DNA from: Corynebacterium flavescens
Lineage (GTDB): Bacteria > Actinomycetota > Actinomycetes > Mycobacteriales > Mycobacteriaceae
Assembly (NCBI RefSeq): GCF_008693105.1
Contig: NZ_VXKK01000018.1
Span: forward strand, 1 to 64,000
Reading direction: 5' to 3'
Length of the DNA stretch: 64,000 bases
In this document: one piece after another, positions 19,392 through 28,412 of the stretch
Position numbering within the stretch: the first letter of the stretch is position 1
Layout of the letters: each line of letters opens with the position of its first letter
The notes under the pieces: generated by a model
The model's input: only the letters and a program-made list of their open reading frames with translations
Database searches by the model: none
What the model was told of the DNA's origin: nothing
Position numbers and translations under genes: made by a program

Positions 19392-19438
19392 TGCCCACTT
19401 CTCGGTCGTCGTTGACTGCGAAGTGGGCATTTGTTTTA
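19392..19438 (+). terminator. Terminator after the L,D-transpeptidase gene
   Basis: TGCCCACTTC and GAAGTGGGCA form a 10-bp stem with a loop of about 18 bases, followed by TTTGTTTT. Confidence 0.8.
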
Positions 19439-19581
19439 TCGCGTTTGGAAAACCCTGCAGCAACGCGTAAGCTAAGACGCTGGTGTAGGCGTGACTCTAA
19501 TATGAGTTCGCTGACACCTCGCAGTAGATATCCAAATGCAGGCGGCAACCCACTTGTTCGTCGCCTAGAAAAGTAGAGGTT

Positions 19582-19800
19582 ATGGCTAAGGAAGGCGCAA
19601 TTGAGGTCGAGGGTCGCATCGTTGAACCCTTGCCAAACGCAATGTTCCGTGTCGAGCTCGATAACGGCCACAAAGTCTTGGCCCATATCTCGGGCAAGAT
19701 GCGTCAGCACTACATCCGCATCCTCCCAGAGGATCGCGTCGTTGTGGAGCTGTCACCTTATGACCTAACCCGCGGACGCATCGTCTACCGCTACAAGTAA
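19582..19800 (+). CDS. infA: Translation initiation factor IF-1
   Basis: This 72-residue OB-fold protein binds the A site of the 30S subunit during initiation. The complete family pattern is present ([48 protein letters not shown]). AGAGGTT precedes the ATG. The rpmJ gene that often follows infA is not found between it and rpsM. Confidence 0.97.
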   Translation: MAKEGAIEVEGRIVEPLPNAMFRVELDNGHKVLAHISGKMRQHYIRILPEDRVVVELSPYDLTRGRIVYRYK

Positions 19801-19849
19801 ACACTGTAAGCCTCCTTACCCAGGGCGCGAGATTCTGCGTCTTTTTTAC

Positions 19850-19870
19850 CTCAGGCCACGGTGGCCTGAG
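19850..19870. repeat. Perfect 9-bp inverted repeat before rpsM
   Basis: CTCAGGCCA and TGGCCTGAG flank a 3-base loop in the infA-rpsM gap. No T-run follows on the plus strand; T6 precedes it. It could be an attenuator or leader hairpin of the rpsM-rplQ operon, or a terminator read on the minus strand, where no gene needs it. Confidence 0.45.
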
Positions 19871-19983
19871 CCTACTCCTATTAAAAGTGGCCCACTGATC
19901 CGGCACGGACCGGAAACGAAGTGCTGCATGGGGTGGGACGGATGGGGAGAAAACCACTGTAAAAAACCGAAAGGACACGCCAT

Positions 19984-20352
19984 ATGGCACGTCTAGCTGG
20001 TGTAGACCTCCCACGCAACAAGCGCATGGAAGTTGCTCTCACCTACATCTACGGCATCGGGCCCACCCGTGCCAAGGAATTGCTGGAAAAGACTGGCATT
20101 TCTCCTGACCTGCGCACCGACAACCTTGATGATGATCAGGTATCGGCGCTGCGTGACGTTATTGAGTCCACCTGGAAGGTCGAGGGTGACCTCCGCCGCC
20201 AGGTACAGGCTGATATCCGTCGCAAGATTGAAATTGGCTGCTACCAGGGCATCCGCCACCGTCGTGGCCTGCCCGTTCACGGTCAGCGCACCAAGACCAA
20301 CGCTCGTACGCGTAAGGGTCCGAAGAAGACGATCGCAGGAAAGAAGAAGTAG
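19984..20352 (+). CDS. rpsM: Ribosomal protein uS13
   Basis: This 122-residue 30S head protein contacts tRNA and the 50S subunit. It has [26 protein letters not shown] at the N-terminus and [20 protein letters not shown] near the C-terminus. GAAAGGA lies before the ATG. It is the first gene of the rpsM-rpsK-rpsD-rpoA-rplQ alpha operon. Confidence 0.97.
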   Translation: MARLAGVDLPRNKRMEVALTYIYGIGPTRAKELLEKTGISPDLRTDNLDDDQVSALRDVIESTWKVEGDLRRQVQADIRRKIEIGCYQGIRHRRGLPVHGQRTKTNARTRKGPKKTIAGKKK

Positions 20353-20355
20353 TTA

Positions 20356-20760
20356 ATGCCTCCAAAGACTCGTTCCGGCGCGCGTCGCACTGGGCGCCGC
20401 GCCGTCAAGAAGAATGTGGCCGTAGGCCACGCATACATCAAGTCCACCTTCAACAACACCATCGTTTCCATCACGGATCCTTCCGGTGCTGTTATTTCTT
20501 GGGCATCCTCCGGCCACGTCGGTTTCAAGGGTTCCCGTAAGTCCACTCCTTTCGCCGCACAGATGGCTGCTGAGAGCGCCGCTCGTAAGGCAATGGATCA
20601 CGGCATGAAGAAGGTTGACGTATTCGTCAAGGGTCCGGGCTCCGGCCGCGAGACCGCCATCCGTTCCCTGCAGGCTGCAGGCCTCGAGGTTTCCTCGATC
20701 ACGGATGCCACCCCCCAGCCGCACAACGGCTGCCGTCCGACCAAGCGCCGCAAGGTTTAA
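20356..20760 (+). CDS. rpsK: Ribosomal protein uS11
   Basis: This 134-residue protein of the 30S platform has [34 protein letters not shown] and the terminal [16 protein letters not shown]. It starts 3 bases after rpsM. Confidence 0.97.
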   Translation: MPPKTRSGARRTGRRAVKKNVAVGHAYIKSTFNNTIVSITDPSGAVISWASSGHVGFKGSRKSTPFAAQMAAESAARKAMDHGMKKVDVFVKGPGSGRETAIRSLQAAGLEVSSITDATPQPHNGCRPTKRRKV

Positions 20761-20781
20761 GGGAAAGGAAGAGGTAAGAAA

Positions 20782-21387
20782 ATGGCTCGTTATACTGGCC
20801 CCGCTACCCGCGTATCCCGCCGTCTTCGCGTCGATCTAGTCGGCGGCGACATGGCATTCGAGCGCCGCCCGTACCCACCGGGGCAGGCTGGCCGCAACCG
20901 CATCAAGGAATCTGAGTACTTGCTGCAGCTGCAGGAAAAGCAGAAGGCTAAGTACACCTACGGTGTGCTGGAGCGTCAGTTCCGCCGCTACTACGCTGAG
21001 GCTAACCGCCGCCCGGGCAAGACCGGTGACAACCTGGTTGTTTTGCTGGAGTCCCGTCTGGACAACGTGGTTTACCGCGCTGGTCTGGCCAACACCCGCC
21101 GTCAGGCGCGTCAGCTGGTCAGCCACGGTCACTTCACCGTGAACGGCAAGAACATCAACGTTCCTTCCTTCCAGGTCACCCAGTACGACATCATCGATGT
21201 CCGTGACCGCTCCAAGAAGATGGAATGGTTCGAAGACGCTCAGGATCGTCTGGTTGACGCCAACGTTCCCGCTTGGCTTCAGGTCGTTCCTGACACCCTG
21301 CGCATCCTCGTGCACCAGCTGCCCGAGCGCGCTCAGATCGATGTTCCGCTGCAGGAGCAGCTCATCGTCGAGCTTTACTCGAAGTAA
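20782..21387 (+). CDS. rpsD: Ribosomal protein uS4
   Basis: This 201-residue primary 16S-binding protein has the S4 RNA-binding domain LESRLDNVVYRAGLANTRRQARQLVSHGHFTVNG. No zinc-cysteine cluster is visible at the N-terminus, so it is the Cys-free form. GGAAAGGAAGAGG precedes the ATG. Confidence 0.97.
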   Translation: MARYTGPATRVSRRLRVDLVGGDMAFERRPYPPGQAGRNRIKESEYLLQLQEKQKAKYTYGVLERQFRRYYAEANRRPGKTGDNLVVLLESRLDNVVYRAGLANTRRQARQLVSHGHFTVNGKNINVPSFQVTQYDIIDVRDRSKKMEWFEDAQDRLVDANVPAWLQVVPDTLRILVHQLPERAQIDVPLQEQLIVELYSK

Positions 21388-21517
21388 GCATTCGGTGTTG
21401 TGCGCGGCACTCTGGCCGCGTTCATCGCACCGTCGGCTTCTTCACAGTCTTCATTACAGGCTTCATCTTTCACCCTCTACCGACGTCAAATAGCGGTCGT
21501 CGACAAGGAGATTATTA

Positions 21518-22528
21518 ATGCTCATTTCCCAGCGTCCCCAGCTCACCGAGGAGTTCATCGATTCCTCCCGCTCGAAGTTCGTCATCGAACCCCTCGAGCC
21601 GGGATTCGGCTACACCCTCGGCAACTCTCTTCGCCGTACCCTGCTGTCATCCATCCCGGGTGCTGCGGTTACTTCGATCAAGATTGATGGCGTTCTCCAT
21701 GAGTTCACCACCATCAGCGGCGTCAAGGAAGACGTCACTGAGATCATCTTGAACATCAAGGGTTTGGTTCTGTCCTCCGACTCGGATGAGCCGGTGGTCA
21801 TGTACCTGAGCAAGGAAGGGCCTGGCGAGGTCACTGCGGGCGACATCCAGCCTCCGGCTGGCGTGGAGATCCACAACCCGGATCTGCACATCGCTTCCCT
21901 CAATGACACCGCCAAGCTTGACGTAGAACTCGTCGTCGAGCGTGGCCGTGGCTACGTTCCCGCCGCGTCTACTTCTGGTGACATCGGGCGTATTCCGATC
22001 GACCAGATTTACTCGCCGGTTCTCAAGGTCTCTTACAAGGTCGAAGCTACTCGTGTTGAGCAGCGCACCGACTTTGACAAGCTGATCATTGATGTTGAGA
22101 CCAAGAACTCTATTTCCGCACGTGATGCCCTGGCTTCGGCCGGCGGCACCTTGGTGGAGCTCTTCGGCTTGGCACGCGAGTTGAACACGGCTGCTGAAGG
22201 TATCGAGATTGGTCCGTCCCCGCAGGAGACGGAGTACATCGCGGCCTACAGCATGCCCATTGAGGATCTGAACTTCTCCGTTCGCTCTTATAACTGCCTG
22301 AAGCGTCAGGAGATCCACACCGTCGGTGAGCTCGCAGAGTGCACCGAGTCGGACTTGTTGGATATCCGCAACTTCGGTCAGAAGTCGATCAATGAGGTAA
22401 AGATCAAGCTGGCTAACCTGGGCCTGGCCCTCAAGGACACCCCTGAGGACTTCGACCCAACTCAGCTCGAAGGCTACGACGCAGAAACTGGAGACTTCAA
22501 GGATCCAGCTGCGGAGGATTCCGAGTAA
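21518..22528 (+). CDS. rpoA: RNA polymerase alpha subunit
   Basis: This 336-residue protein has an N-terminal dimerisation domain ([21 protein letters not shown] near residues 32-52), a linker, and a C-terminal domain ([30 protein letters not shown] near 255-285) that contacts UP elements and activators. AAGGAG lies before the ATG. The 130-bp gap after rpsD has no gene. Confidence 0.98.
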   Translation: MLISQRPQLTEEFIDSSRSKFVIEPLEPGFGYTLGNSLRRTLLSSIPGAAVTSIKIDGVLHEFTTISGVKEDVTEIILNIKGLVLSSDSDEPVVMYLSKEGPGEVTAGDIQPPAGVEIHNPDLHIASLNDTAKLDVELVVERGRGYVPAASTSGDIGRIPIDQIYSPVLKVSYKVEATRVEQRTDFDKLIIDVETKNSISARDALASAGGTLVELFGLARELNTAAEGIEIGPSPQETEYIAAYSMPIEDLNFSVRSYNCLKRQEIHTVGELAECTESDLLDIRNFGQKSINEVKIKLANLGLALKDTPEDFDPTQLEGYDAETGDFKDPAAEDSE

Positions 22529-22601
22529 AGAATCATCCTGAACTGCGACGGGCTTAAAGCCCGCCGCGCGCTCAATTTTTACCGCACACGAGGAGTACAT
22601 C

Positions 22602-23096
22602 ATGCCAACCCCTAAGAAGGGTGCCCGTCTCGGAGGCTCCGCAGCTCAGCAGGCTCATCTGTTGAGCAACCTGGCTGCCAGCCTTTTCGAGTACAAGGCA
22701 ATCAAGACCACCGACGCAAAGGCGAAGTTGCTTCGTCCTTACGCCGAGAAAATCATCACCAAGGCCAAGTCCGGCACCATCAGTGACCGCCGCCAGGTAC
22801 TCAAGCTCATCCCGCACAAGGATGTTGTTGCGCACCTGTTCGACGAGCTCGGCCCGAAGTTCGAGAACCGCGAGGGCGGCTACACCCGCATCGTCAAGCT
22901 CGACAGCCGCACCGGCGACAACGCCCCCATGTCCCAGGTTTCCCTCGTCCTCGACGAGACTGTGACTGCAGAGGCTGACCGCGCCACCCGCGCCGCCGCT
23001 TCCAAGGCCGCTGAGGCTGAGGAAGAGGCTGCAGAGGACACCGCAGCAGAGTCCACCGAGGCAGAGGTCGCCGAGACCCCAGCCGAGGAGAAGTAG
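22602..23096 (+). CDS. rplQ: Ribosomal protein bL17
   Basis: The 164-residue protein has a standard L17 domain in the first 120 residues ([23 protein letters not shown]; residues 90-105 GGYTRIVKL). A highly acidic Ala/Glu C-terminal tail of about 45 residues follows, as in other actinobacteria. It is the last gene of the alpha operon and is followed by a strong terminator. Confidence 0.96.
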   Translation: MPTPKKGARLGGSAAQQAHLLSNLAASLFEYKAIKTTDAKAKLLRPYAEKIITKAKSGTISDRRQVLKLIPHKDVVAHLFDELGPKFENREGGYTRIVKLDSRTGDNAPMSQVSLVLDETVTAEADRATRAAASKAAEAEEEAAEDTAAESTEAEVAETPAEEK

Positions 23097-23126
23097 TTTT
23101 CCCTGCGGATTCTCAATCTGAATCAC

Positions 23127-23213
23127 GCCCTAGGCCGCACTTCCTTATCAGTCTTCTCGTTCCCGAAAGGGAATCGGGAGGGCAGGTAGAGGGGAGTGCG
23201 GTCTAGGGTTTTT
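23127..23213 (+). terminator. Terminator after rplQ
   Basis: CCCTAGGCCGCACTTCC pairs with GGGGAGTGCGGTCTAGGG around a structured loop that itself contains a TTCCC-GAAA-GGGAA hairpin. A T5 run follows. Confidence 0.85.
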
Positions 23214-23235
23214 CTATACCTCAGCGGCTTTGGGG

Positions 23236-23241
23236 TAGCAT
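23236..23241 (+). promoter_or_regulatory. Likely leaderless promoter -10 of truA
   Basis: TAGCAT lies 9 bases before the ATG at 23251, and no purine-rich ribosome site lies in between. It would give a transcript with almost no leader. Confidence 0.4.
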
Positions 23242-23250
23242 CGACATGCC

Positions 23251-24147
23251 ATGAACGAAGCCCCCTCTACTGTCCCCAGCGCAGCCGCCGGATCGGCTCT
23301 GTGCCGCTTGCGCCTTGACCTCGGCTACGATGGAACGGATTTTCACGGTTGGGCGCGGCAAAAGGGCGGCATTCGTTCGGTTCAGCAAACACTTGAGGAG
23401 ATCTTGCACCTAGTTTTGCGCGAGCCCATCGAGTTAGTGGTTGCAGGACGCACCGATGCCGGCGTGCACGCGCGCGGACAAGTTGCGCACTTCGATGTTC
23501 CGCTCAGCGCGCTCGAACAGCGCTCCATCGCCGGGGATCCCTCCACCTTGGTCCCGCGCCTGGCCAAGCTCTTGCCGCCCGACGTGCGCGTCCATCGCGC
23601 TCAGTTTGCACCCGCCGGCTTCGATGCGCGTTTCTCTGCTTTGCGACGTCGTTATATCTACCGCGTGACCACCCACCCCAGGGGAGCACTGTCCACTCGC
23701 GCCCGCGATACAGCGGTGTGGACAAAGCCGATTGATCTCCGCCTCGTGCAGGAGGCTGCGGATGTCCTCGTCGGTTTCCATGACTTCGCAGCCTTTTGTA
23801 AGGCCAAGCCGCACGCAACGACTATTCGCACCCTGGAGTCCTTCGACTGGCGCGATGTCTCTACACCTGATGAGCCGCAGCTTTTTGAGGCCAGCGTCGT
23901 AGCCGATGCCTTCTGCTGGTCGATGGTGCGCTCGTTGGTAGGTTGCTGTCTACGGGTGGGGCAGGGGGCGCGAGACGTCGATTTTGCGGCGGCCTTGTTG
24001 TCCAAGAGCGAGCGCAGCTCCCAAGTCCCCGTCGCCCCCGCCAATGGGCTGAGCCTAGTAGGCGTGGATTATCCGGCAGGGGAAGATGAGCTTGTGGCCC
24101 GTTCGGAGTTGACCCGCGGCCGGCGCAGCGCCTCCGAGCTGGGTTAG
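23251..24147 (+). CDS. truA: tRNA pseudouridine(38-40) synthase
   Basis: This 298-residue enzyme isomerises uridines 38-40 in the tRNA anticodon arm. The catalytic Asp motif GRTDAGVHARGQVAHFD is near residue 65, and RRRYIYRV and FCWSMVRSLVGCCLRVGQG are typical later motifs. The N-terminal RLRLDLGYDGTDFHGWARQ supports the ATG at 23251. It is a single gene between the alpha operon and the type VII locus. Confidence 0.95.
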   Translation: MNEAPSTVPSAAAGSALCRLRLDLGYDGTDFHGWARQKGGIRSVQQTLEEILHLVLREPIELVVAGRTDAGVHARGQVAHFDVPLSALEQRSIAGDPSTLVPRLAKLLPPDVRVHRAQFAPAGFDARFSALRRRYIYRVTTHPRGALSTRARDTAVWTKPIDLRLVQEAADVLVGFHDFAAFCKAKPHATTIRTLESFDWRDVSTPDEPQLFEASVVADAFCWSMVRSLVGCCLRVGQGARDVDFAAALLSKSERSSQVPVAPANGLSLVGVDYPAGEDELVARSELTRGRRSASELG

Positions 24148-24258
24148 TCACTTCTCGAGTGGCGCCGCCATTCAAGCTGCGCTAACCTGTGGCTCACTTG
24201 GTCTTCTTCGCAAGGGGTGTGAAGAGGCCGCAATAGCCGCAGTACATGGGGGTAAAAC

Positions 24259-25542
24259 GTGGCGCGTCCATTGCCAACTACAAAGGCACAAGTATCGGGT
24301 CACCGGTTCCTTCTGCGCCGCATCGAGCACGGGCTCGTTTTAGGCGATATCCGCATGCTCCACGATCCGCTTGCGTCTCGACAACGCGCGCTCGTCTGCG
24401 CGTTAGTAGTTGTGGCACTGCTCGCCTTAGGATCGGGGCTTTTGGCGTGGCTGCAGCCTAATCCCCGCCCAGGGGATGCCCCCGTGGTCGAGTCAAAGCG
24501 CGGGCAGCTCTTCGTCCTCGTGGGAGAAACCTATCACCCTGTGGCTAATCTGTCCTCGGCGCGCATCATCAGCGGAGAGCCAGTCTCCGCGCGCAGTATA
24601 GGGGAGGAGTACCTCACTCAGGCGCGCCTGGGGTCTCCGGTTGGAATCGAAGACGCGCCCGGATTCCTCGCTGCTTACTCCCCGCACAAGCAGCGGGATT
24701 GGGCGGCGTGTTTCGCAGGAGCCGGCGAGGAGGCAACGCCTTCGCTGACCACCATTGATTCCACGCCCGTGCGTGAGGGAGAAGTCATCGTTGTGGCGGA
24801 TGCTGGGCCCGAGTCGTTGTCACTTACTCAGGGGGCGCTGGCGGAGTTCGAGGGAAAGCAATGGCTGCTCAGTGCTCAAGGCAGAGTAGCCATTCCTGAG
24901 CAGTCCAGTGTCCAGGGCCGAGTTCTGCGCCGTGCATTAGGCATCGCGGAGAGCACTTTTGTGTGGCACCTTCCACCGGAGCTGCTCAATGCCTTTGCCG
25001 AGTTAGAACCGTGGAGTTTTCCGGCCCACCCGCCCGAGATCTGGGATACCGGTGCCGGGTTGTGGATGAGCAACGAGGAAGGCGTAAGCAGACTAACGGA
25101 AGCTCAAGCTGAAATGCTGTTGGGGACGGGTGCACGGCGGCGCGACGTTGCTGAAAGCGACGTCGCCAAGCAGCACGACACCGAGCTGGCCTTCAATCTT
25201 CCAGAATCACCGCTGGAAATGGTCACGGGCGAACAGGGCTGGCTATGTGCCTCCCCCGGCGCGGGAGCGGCGCTCCTGCTCCCCAGGGAGGGCACCATCG
25301 AGCTCTCAGGTGAAGGAATCGCTGATAGATTTGGTGGGCTCAGCGCGGGCGGAGTCGGCGTAGACAGCGGCCACGGGTACCACGTCGTGGCGCCGACAGG
25401 ACTGCGCCATGAGGTCGAGTCTCCCGAGACCCTGGCGATGTTGGGAACGCAGGTAGCCGCACAGGTTCCTTGGGAGATTCTGCGGCTTCTACCTGCCGGA
25501 TCGCAGCTTAGCCGTGAGACGGCCCTGCGAGTGTCTTACTAG
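24259..25542 (+). CDS. eccB: Type VII secretion protein EccB
   Basis: This 427-residue ESX core component has the conserved N-terminal block (PTTKAQVSGHRFLLRRIEHGLVLGDIRMLHDPLASRQRA), one membrane segment near residues 45-65, and a large extracytoplasmic domain with two Cys (DWAACFAG, GWLCASPG) that form a disulfide in the family. It is part of the EccBCDE membrane complex. The GTG at 24259 gives the family N-terminus. The gene order eccB, mycP, eccD, eccC, Rv3446c-type, two WXG100 genes, rplM, rpsI matches mycobacterial ESX-4. Confidence 0.93.
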   Translation: MARPLPTTKAQVSGHRFLLRRIEHGLVLGDIRMLHDPLASRQRALVCALVVVALLALGSGLLAWLQPNPRPGDAPVVESKRGQLFVLVGETYHPVANLSSARIISGEPVSARSIGEEYLTQARLGSPVGIEDAPGFLAAYSPHKQRDWAACFAGAGEEATPSLTTIDSTPVREGEVIVVADAGPESLSLTQGALAEFEGKQWLLSAQGRVAIPEQSSVQGRVLRRALGIAESTFVWHLPPELLNAFAELEPWSFPAHPPEIWDTGAGLWMSNEEGVSRLTEAQAEMLLGTGARRRDVAESDVAKQHDTELAFNLPESPLEMVTGEQGWLCASPGAGAALLLPREGTIELSGEGIADRFGGLSAGGVGVDSGHGYHVVAPTGLRHEVESPETLAMLGTQVAAQVPWEILRLLPAGSQLSRETALRVSY

Positions 25543-25586
25543 GTCTTTAAACATAGGGCTTGGCGTATAGGGGCGGTCGTGGCGCG

Positions 25587-26798
25587 TCAGGAACGTGCCG
25601 CGCGGCGCCACCCCAGCCACGCCAAGCTCATTGTCAGAAGTCCTAGCGCGGTCAGAACCATAAGGCCCATGCGTGCCGGAACCGGCGTTGGCGTGGCTGC
25701 GGCGTGTGTGAGCACTTTCTCCCGAGCCGGCACCGTGTACTCCGCAGGTACTTGGGTCAGGGCCGCGAGGGGATCGATGAAACCATGGGATGGCCTCGCA
25801 GCCTGATAGATGCGCGCACGCAGTTGCGCCGGGGATTCCTCCGGGTAGCGCTGAGCTAGCAAAGCTACTGTTGCCGCGACTACTGGGGCGGCGAAGGAGG
25901 TTCCGTGGAACTCCATGTCCTGGCCATTATCCCTTTTTGCGGTGGCCCAGCCTCCGGCGGGATTGAGCACGAGCGGTAGATGCCCATCCGCGCTCAGTGC
26001 CACTTCGCCGGAGCGGATCGAGTACTCGGCGAGCGTATGCGCATCCTGCGTGGCTCCGACCGCAAGCACGGTATGTCCGTGCGCCGGGTAGACAGTATCA
26101 CCATGCGCGCAGCCTCCGGAGGAGGCATTTCCGGAAGCGGCGACTACGACGGCACCTGCTTCCTCGGCTGCGAGGAGCGCGGAGTCCAAGCCGGTGGTGT
26201 CGAGTCTCTCCGCGTGATCCGCAGGAAGACAAGACACCACAGAGATGTTGATGACTCGCGCCTGCGCCGCAACCGCATCCATGATCGCGGCTGCAAGTGT
26301 GTCTAGGTTTCCAGACATTGCAGCAAGCGCACCTCCTGCGGAATCACCGCCTTCTGCTGGAGGCGCCGGCGCGAAGTGGCGATAGTGAGTACTGGTCTGC
26401 CTTATTGAATAGAGCTCCGCATGGGGTGCGATGCCGATGTCGTGGCCCGCAATGATTCCGGAAACGACGGTGCCGTGCATATCGCAGTCAAGCCACGGTT
26501 CGGGCTCTTCAGGGGCTATAAAGTCTGCTCCGGGATGTACGGTTGCCAATTGCTCGTGGGGGCTGACACCGGTGTCAATAACCGCGACCTTGATGCCGGC
26601 TCCGGTAGCCAAAGAATGCAGCCTAGCTCGGTAATGGCTTTGCTCCTGTGTGAGCCGCGGGCCGGCGGCGGAAGGGACTCCCGTGGCGCAGGGCGAGCTT
26701 GGCTCGAGGGAGAATGCGCTCGGAGAGAATACGGATACGCTCATCGCGCTTGTAGCAATTGCGCACAAGGTCGCACTACAGCGGCGGTTCATCCGCAT
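25587..26798 (-). CDS. mycP: Mycosin, type VII secretion subtilisin protease
   Basis: This 403-residue membrane-anchored subtilase has a signal peptide (about residues 1-30), catalytic Asp75 (VIDTGVS), His108 (DMHGTVVSG) and Ser301 (FHGTSFAAP), then a C-terminal membrane helix with an Arg-rich end. Mycosins stabilise the ESX membrane complex and act on its exported side. The start at 26798 overlaps the stop of eccD (TGATG), so the two are coupled; the longer frame runs back into eccD. All catalytic residues are present. Confidence 0.93.
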   Translation of the reverse strand: MRMNRRCSATLCAIATSAMSVSVFSPSAFSLEPSSPCATGVPSAAGPRLTQEQSHYRARLHSLATGAGIKVAVIDTGVSPHEQLATVHPGADFIAPEEPEPWLDCDMHGTVVSGIIAGHDIGIAPHAELYSIRQTSTHYRHFAPAPPAEGGDSAGGALAAMSGNLDTLAAAIMDAVAAQARVINISVVSCLPADHAERLDTTGLDSALLAAEEAGAVVVAASGNASSGGCAHGDTVYPAHGHTVLAVGATQDAHTLAEYSIRSGEVALSADGHLPLVLNPAGGWATAKRDNGQDMEFHGTSFAAPVVAATVALLAQRYPEESPAQLRARIYQAARPSHGFIDPLAALTQVPAEYTVPAREKVLTHAAATPTPVPARMGLMVLTALGLLTMSLAWLGWRRAARS

Positions 26799-28213
26799 CA
26801 GCCCAGACCCCGAATCAGGGAGAAGACTCCCGCCAGATGTAAAGCTAAGGGAAGACTGGCCGCGATGGCTAAAGACTCCGCCCGTTCTAACCACACGACG
26901 GCCGTTGGCTCTAGAGCTGCGAAGCGGGAAGCAAAGACGGCGGCAGTAACCATGACGGTTATCGTCACAACCGCGACGGCGCTCATCACCCATAGTCCTG
27001 CGTCCGGGGTAGGAAAATCGAGTCTAAACCACGCCGCCGCAGCGCACAGGCAGGAACTCATTGCTGCGGTAGCCGCGATGATCATCTGCGGCCAAATAGC
27101 GCGCGGGTGTCCTTGACGGGAGGCATGCAAAGTCACGGACACCGCCACCGTGATGCACAGAGCTTGCGCGAATCCCGCGCCGAGACTATCACTGCCCAGC
27201 AGGGCACCTGCAGCAGTTCCCGGTTCACCGGCTCCCGTCACGGCCAGAAGTAGCAGCGCAGGAACAATTCCACAGGTCAGTCCCGTGAGTATTCCCGAGT
27301 AGATTTCCTGAGCACGCCGCGCCTTTTCTTCCACATGGAGGTCGATGGCATCGGAGACAGCGAGGTCCTGGCCTGCCGTAGGAATGCGAGGTGGCTGCAA
27401 GCCAGCCAAGCGTGCAGTGAGGCTAGGAGTTACGACGAGGAATACCAACATGAAGCAAATACCCAGTGCACACGCTGCGATTACGGGAGCACCCGCAAAG
27501 GCGCTTGAGGGCCCGGGAAGAAACAGACCTGCGGCCGCTACAACGTACAGCCCGCACCATGTACTTAACAGGGAGGTAGCATAAACAGTCCCTAGCCCCG
27601 CGAGGCGGCACAGTCCCAGAGCACACCCGGCAGCCAGCACGGCGGATAGGAGTGTCAGCGCCAAATCCAAGGGCGCTACAGAGCCACCTCCGCCGGCGAA
27701 GAGCCCGCCCGATAATGCGAGCATCCCGATACTGACATACGCCAGCAGATTCATTCTGGTCCACAGCGCCAGCAGAAAACTCACTGCGCCGACTCCTGCT
27801 GCGGCAATCACAGGGTGGAAGGCCGCAGCTAGACCAGCCGTTGCGAGCAAGCCCCCTAGAATCCACAGGGCAGCGAAGGCACCGGAGTTTTCGGCACCCG
27901 CGCGGGCCTCTAAGGCTTCCGCGGCGTCCCTGATAACTGGAGGGGGAGTGGCACATGCGGGTCCTAAAACCACGATTGCCCCATCCGGCAGTTCGACGGC
28001 CCCAATGGGCGCAGTCATGTCGATGTTCCTACCTCCCGCACTGGTGGCCTGCCACGACCTTAAGTGTGACGGTGCTGCTACCAAGGCCAGAAGTTCCCCC
28101 AAAACCTCCCCCAGACTCGACGATCGAGGGAGAGAAACATCAGCCTCTTTCTCGAAATCCTTGTGGGAAAAACGCACAGTTAGGCGCACTTTTTCCGCGA
28201 TCGATGTATCCAT
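26798..28213 (-). CDS. eccD: Type VII secretion protein EccD
   Basis: This 471-residue protein has a ubiquitin-like N-terminal domain (about residues 1-85, KVRLTVRFSHKDFEKEADVSLPRSS) followed by about 11 membrane segments that line the ESX pore. The start at 28213 (MDTSIAEKVRL) is chosen because the frame upstream is antisense to the 5' part of eccC and shows no family similarity. It diverges from eccC with a 199-bp gap that should hold both promoters. It is coupled to mycP downstream. Confidence 0.92.
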   Translation of the reverse strand: MDTSIAEKVRLTVRFSHKDFEKEADVSLPRSSSLGEVLGELLALVAAPSHLRSWQATSAGGRNIDMTAPIGAVELPDGAIVVLGPACATPPPVIRDAAEALEARAGAENSGAFAALWILGGLLATAGLAAAFHPVIAAAGVGAVSFLLALWTRMNLLAYVSIGMLALSGGLFAGGGGSVAPLDLALTLLSAVLAAGCALGLCRLAGLGTVYATSLLSTWCGLYVVAAAGLFLPGPSSAFAGAPVIAACALGICFMLVFLVVTPSLTARLAGLQPPRIPTAGQDLAVSDAIDLHVEEKARRAQEIYSGILTGLTCGIVPALLLLAVTGAGEPGTAAGALLGSDSLGAGFAQALCITVAVSVTLHASRQGHPRAIWPQMIIAATAAMSSCLCAAAAWFRLDFPTPDAGLWVMSAVAVVTITVMVTAAVFASRFAALEPTAVVWLERAESLAIAASLPLALHLAGVFSLIRGLG

Positions 28214-28412
28214 GAAAACTATCCCCCGATTGTGTTCTTGAGCTGTTTTCCCCTTGCCCAATGACCCACATTGTGGCTTACTTGTGGCGACGTGTCCACC
28301 GCAGCGCTGGGTTTTGATGTCTTTGGCAGGGGGCCAAGCACTTTCCGCGCAGCGAGTTCGAATCGGGGGTTTGAAACCGCTAGGTGGGCTCGGGGGAAGC
28401 AAGGAGTTGCTC

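Noticed and set aside
21647..22603. 318-codon open frame antisense to rpoA
   Set aside because: It is a mirror of the rpoA reading frame, caused by GC-rich codon bias; no ribosome site or domain is present.
24246..24461. Alternative frame over the start of eccB
   Set aside because: The GTG frame at 24259 gives the full conserved EccB N-terminus, so the overlapping frame is a shadow.
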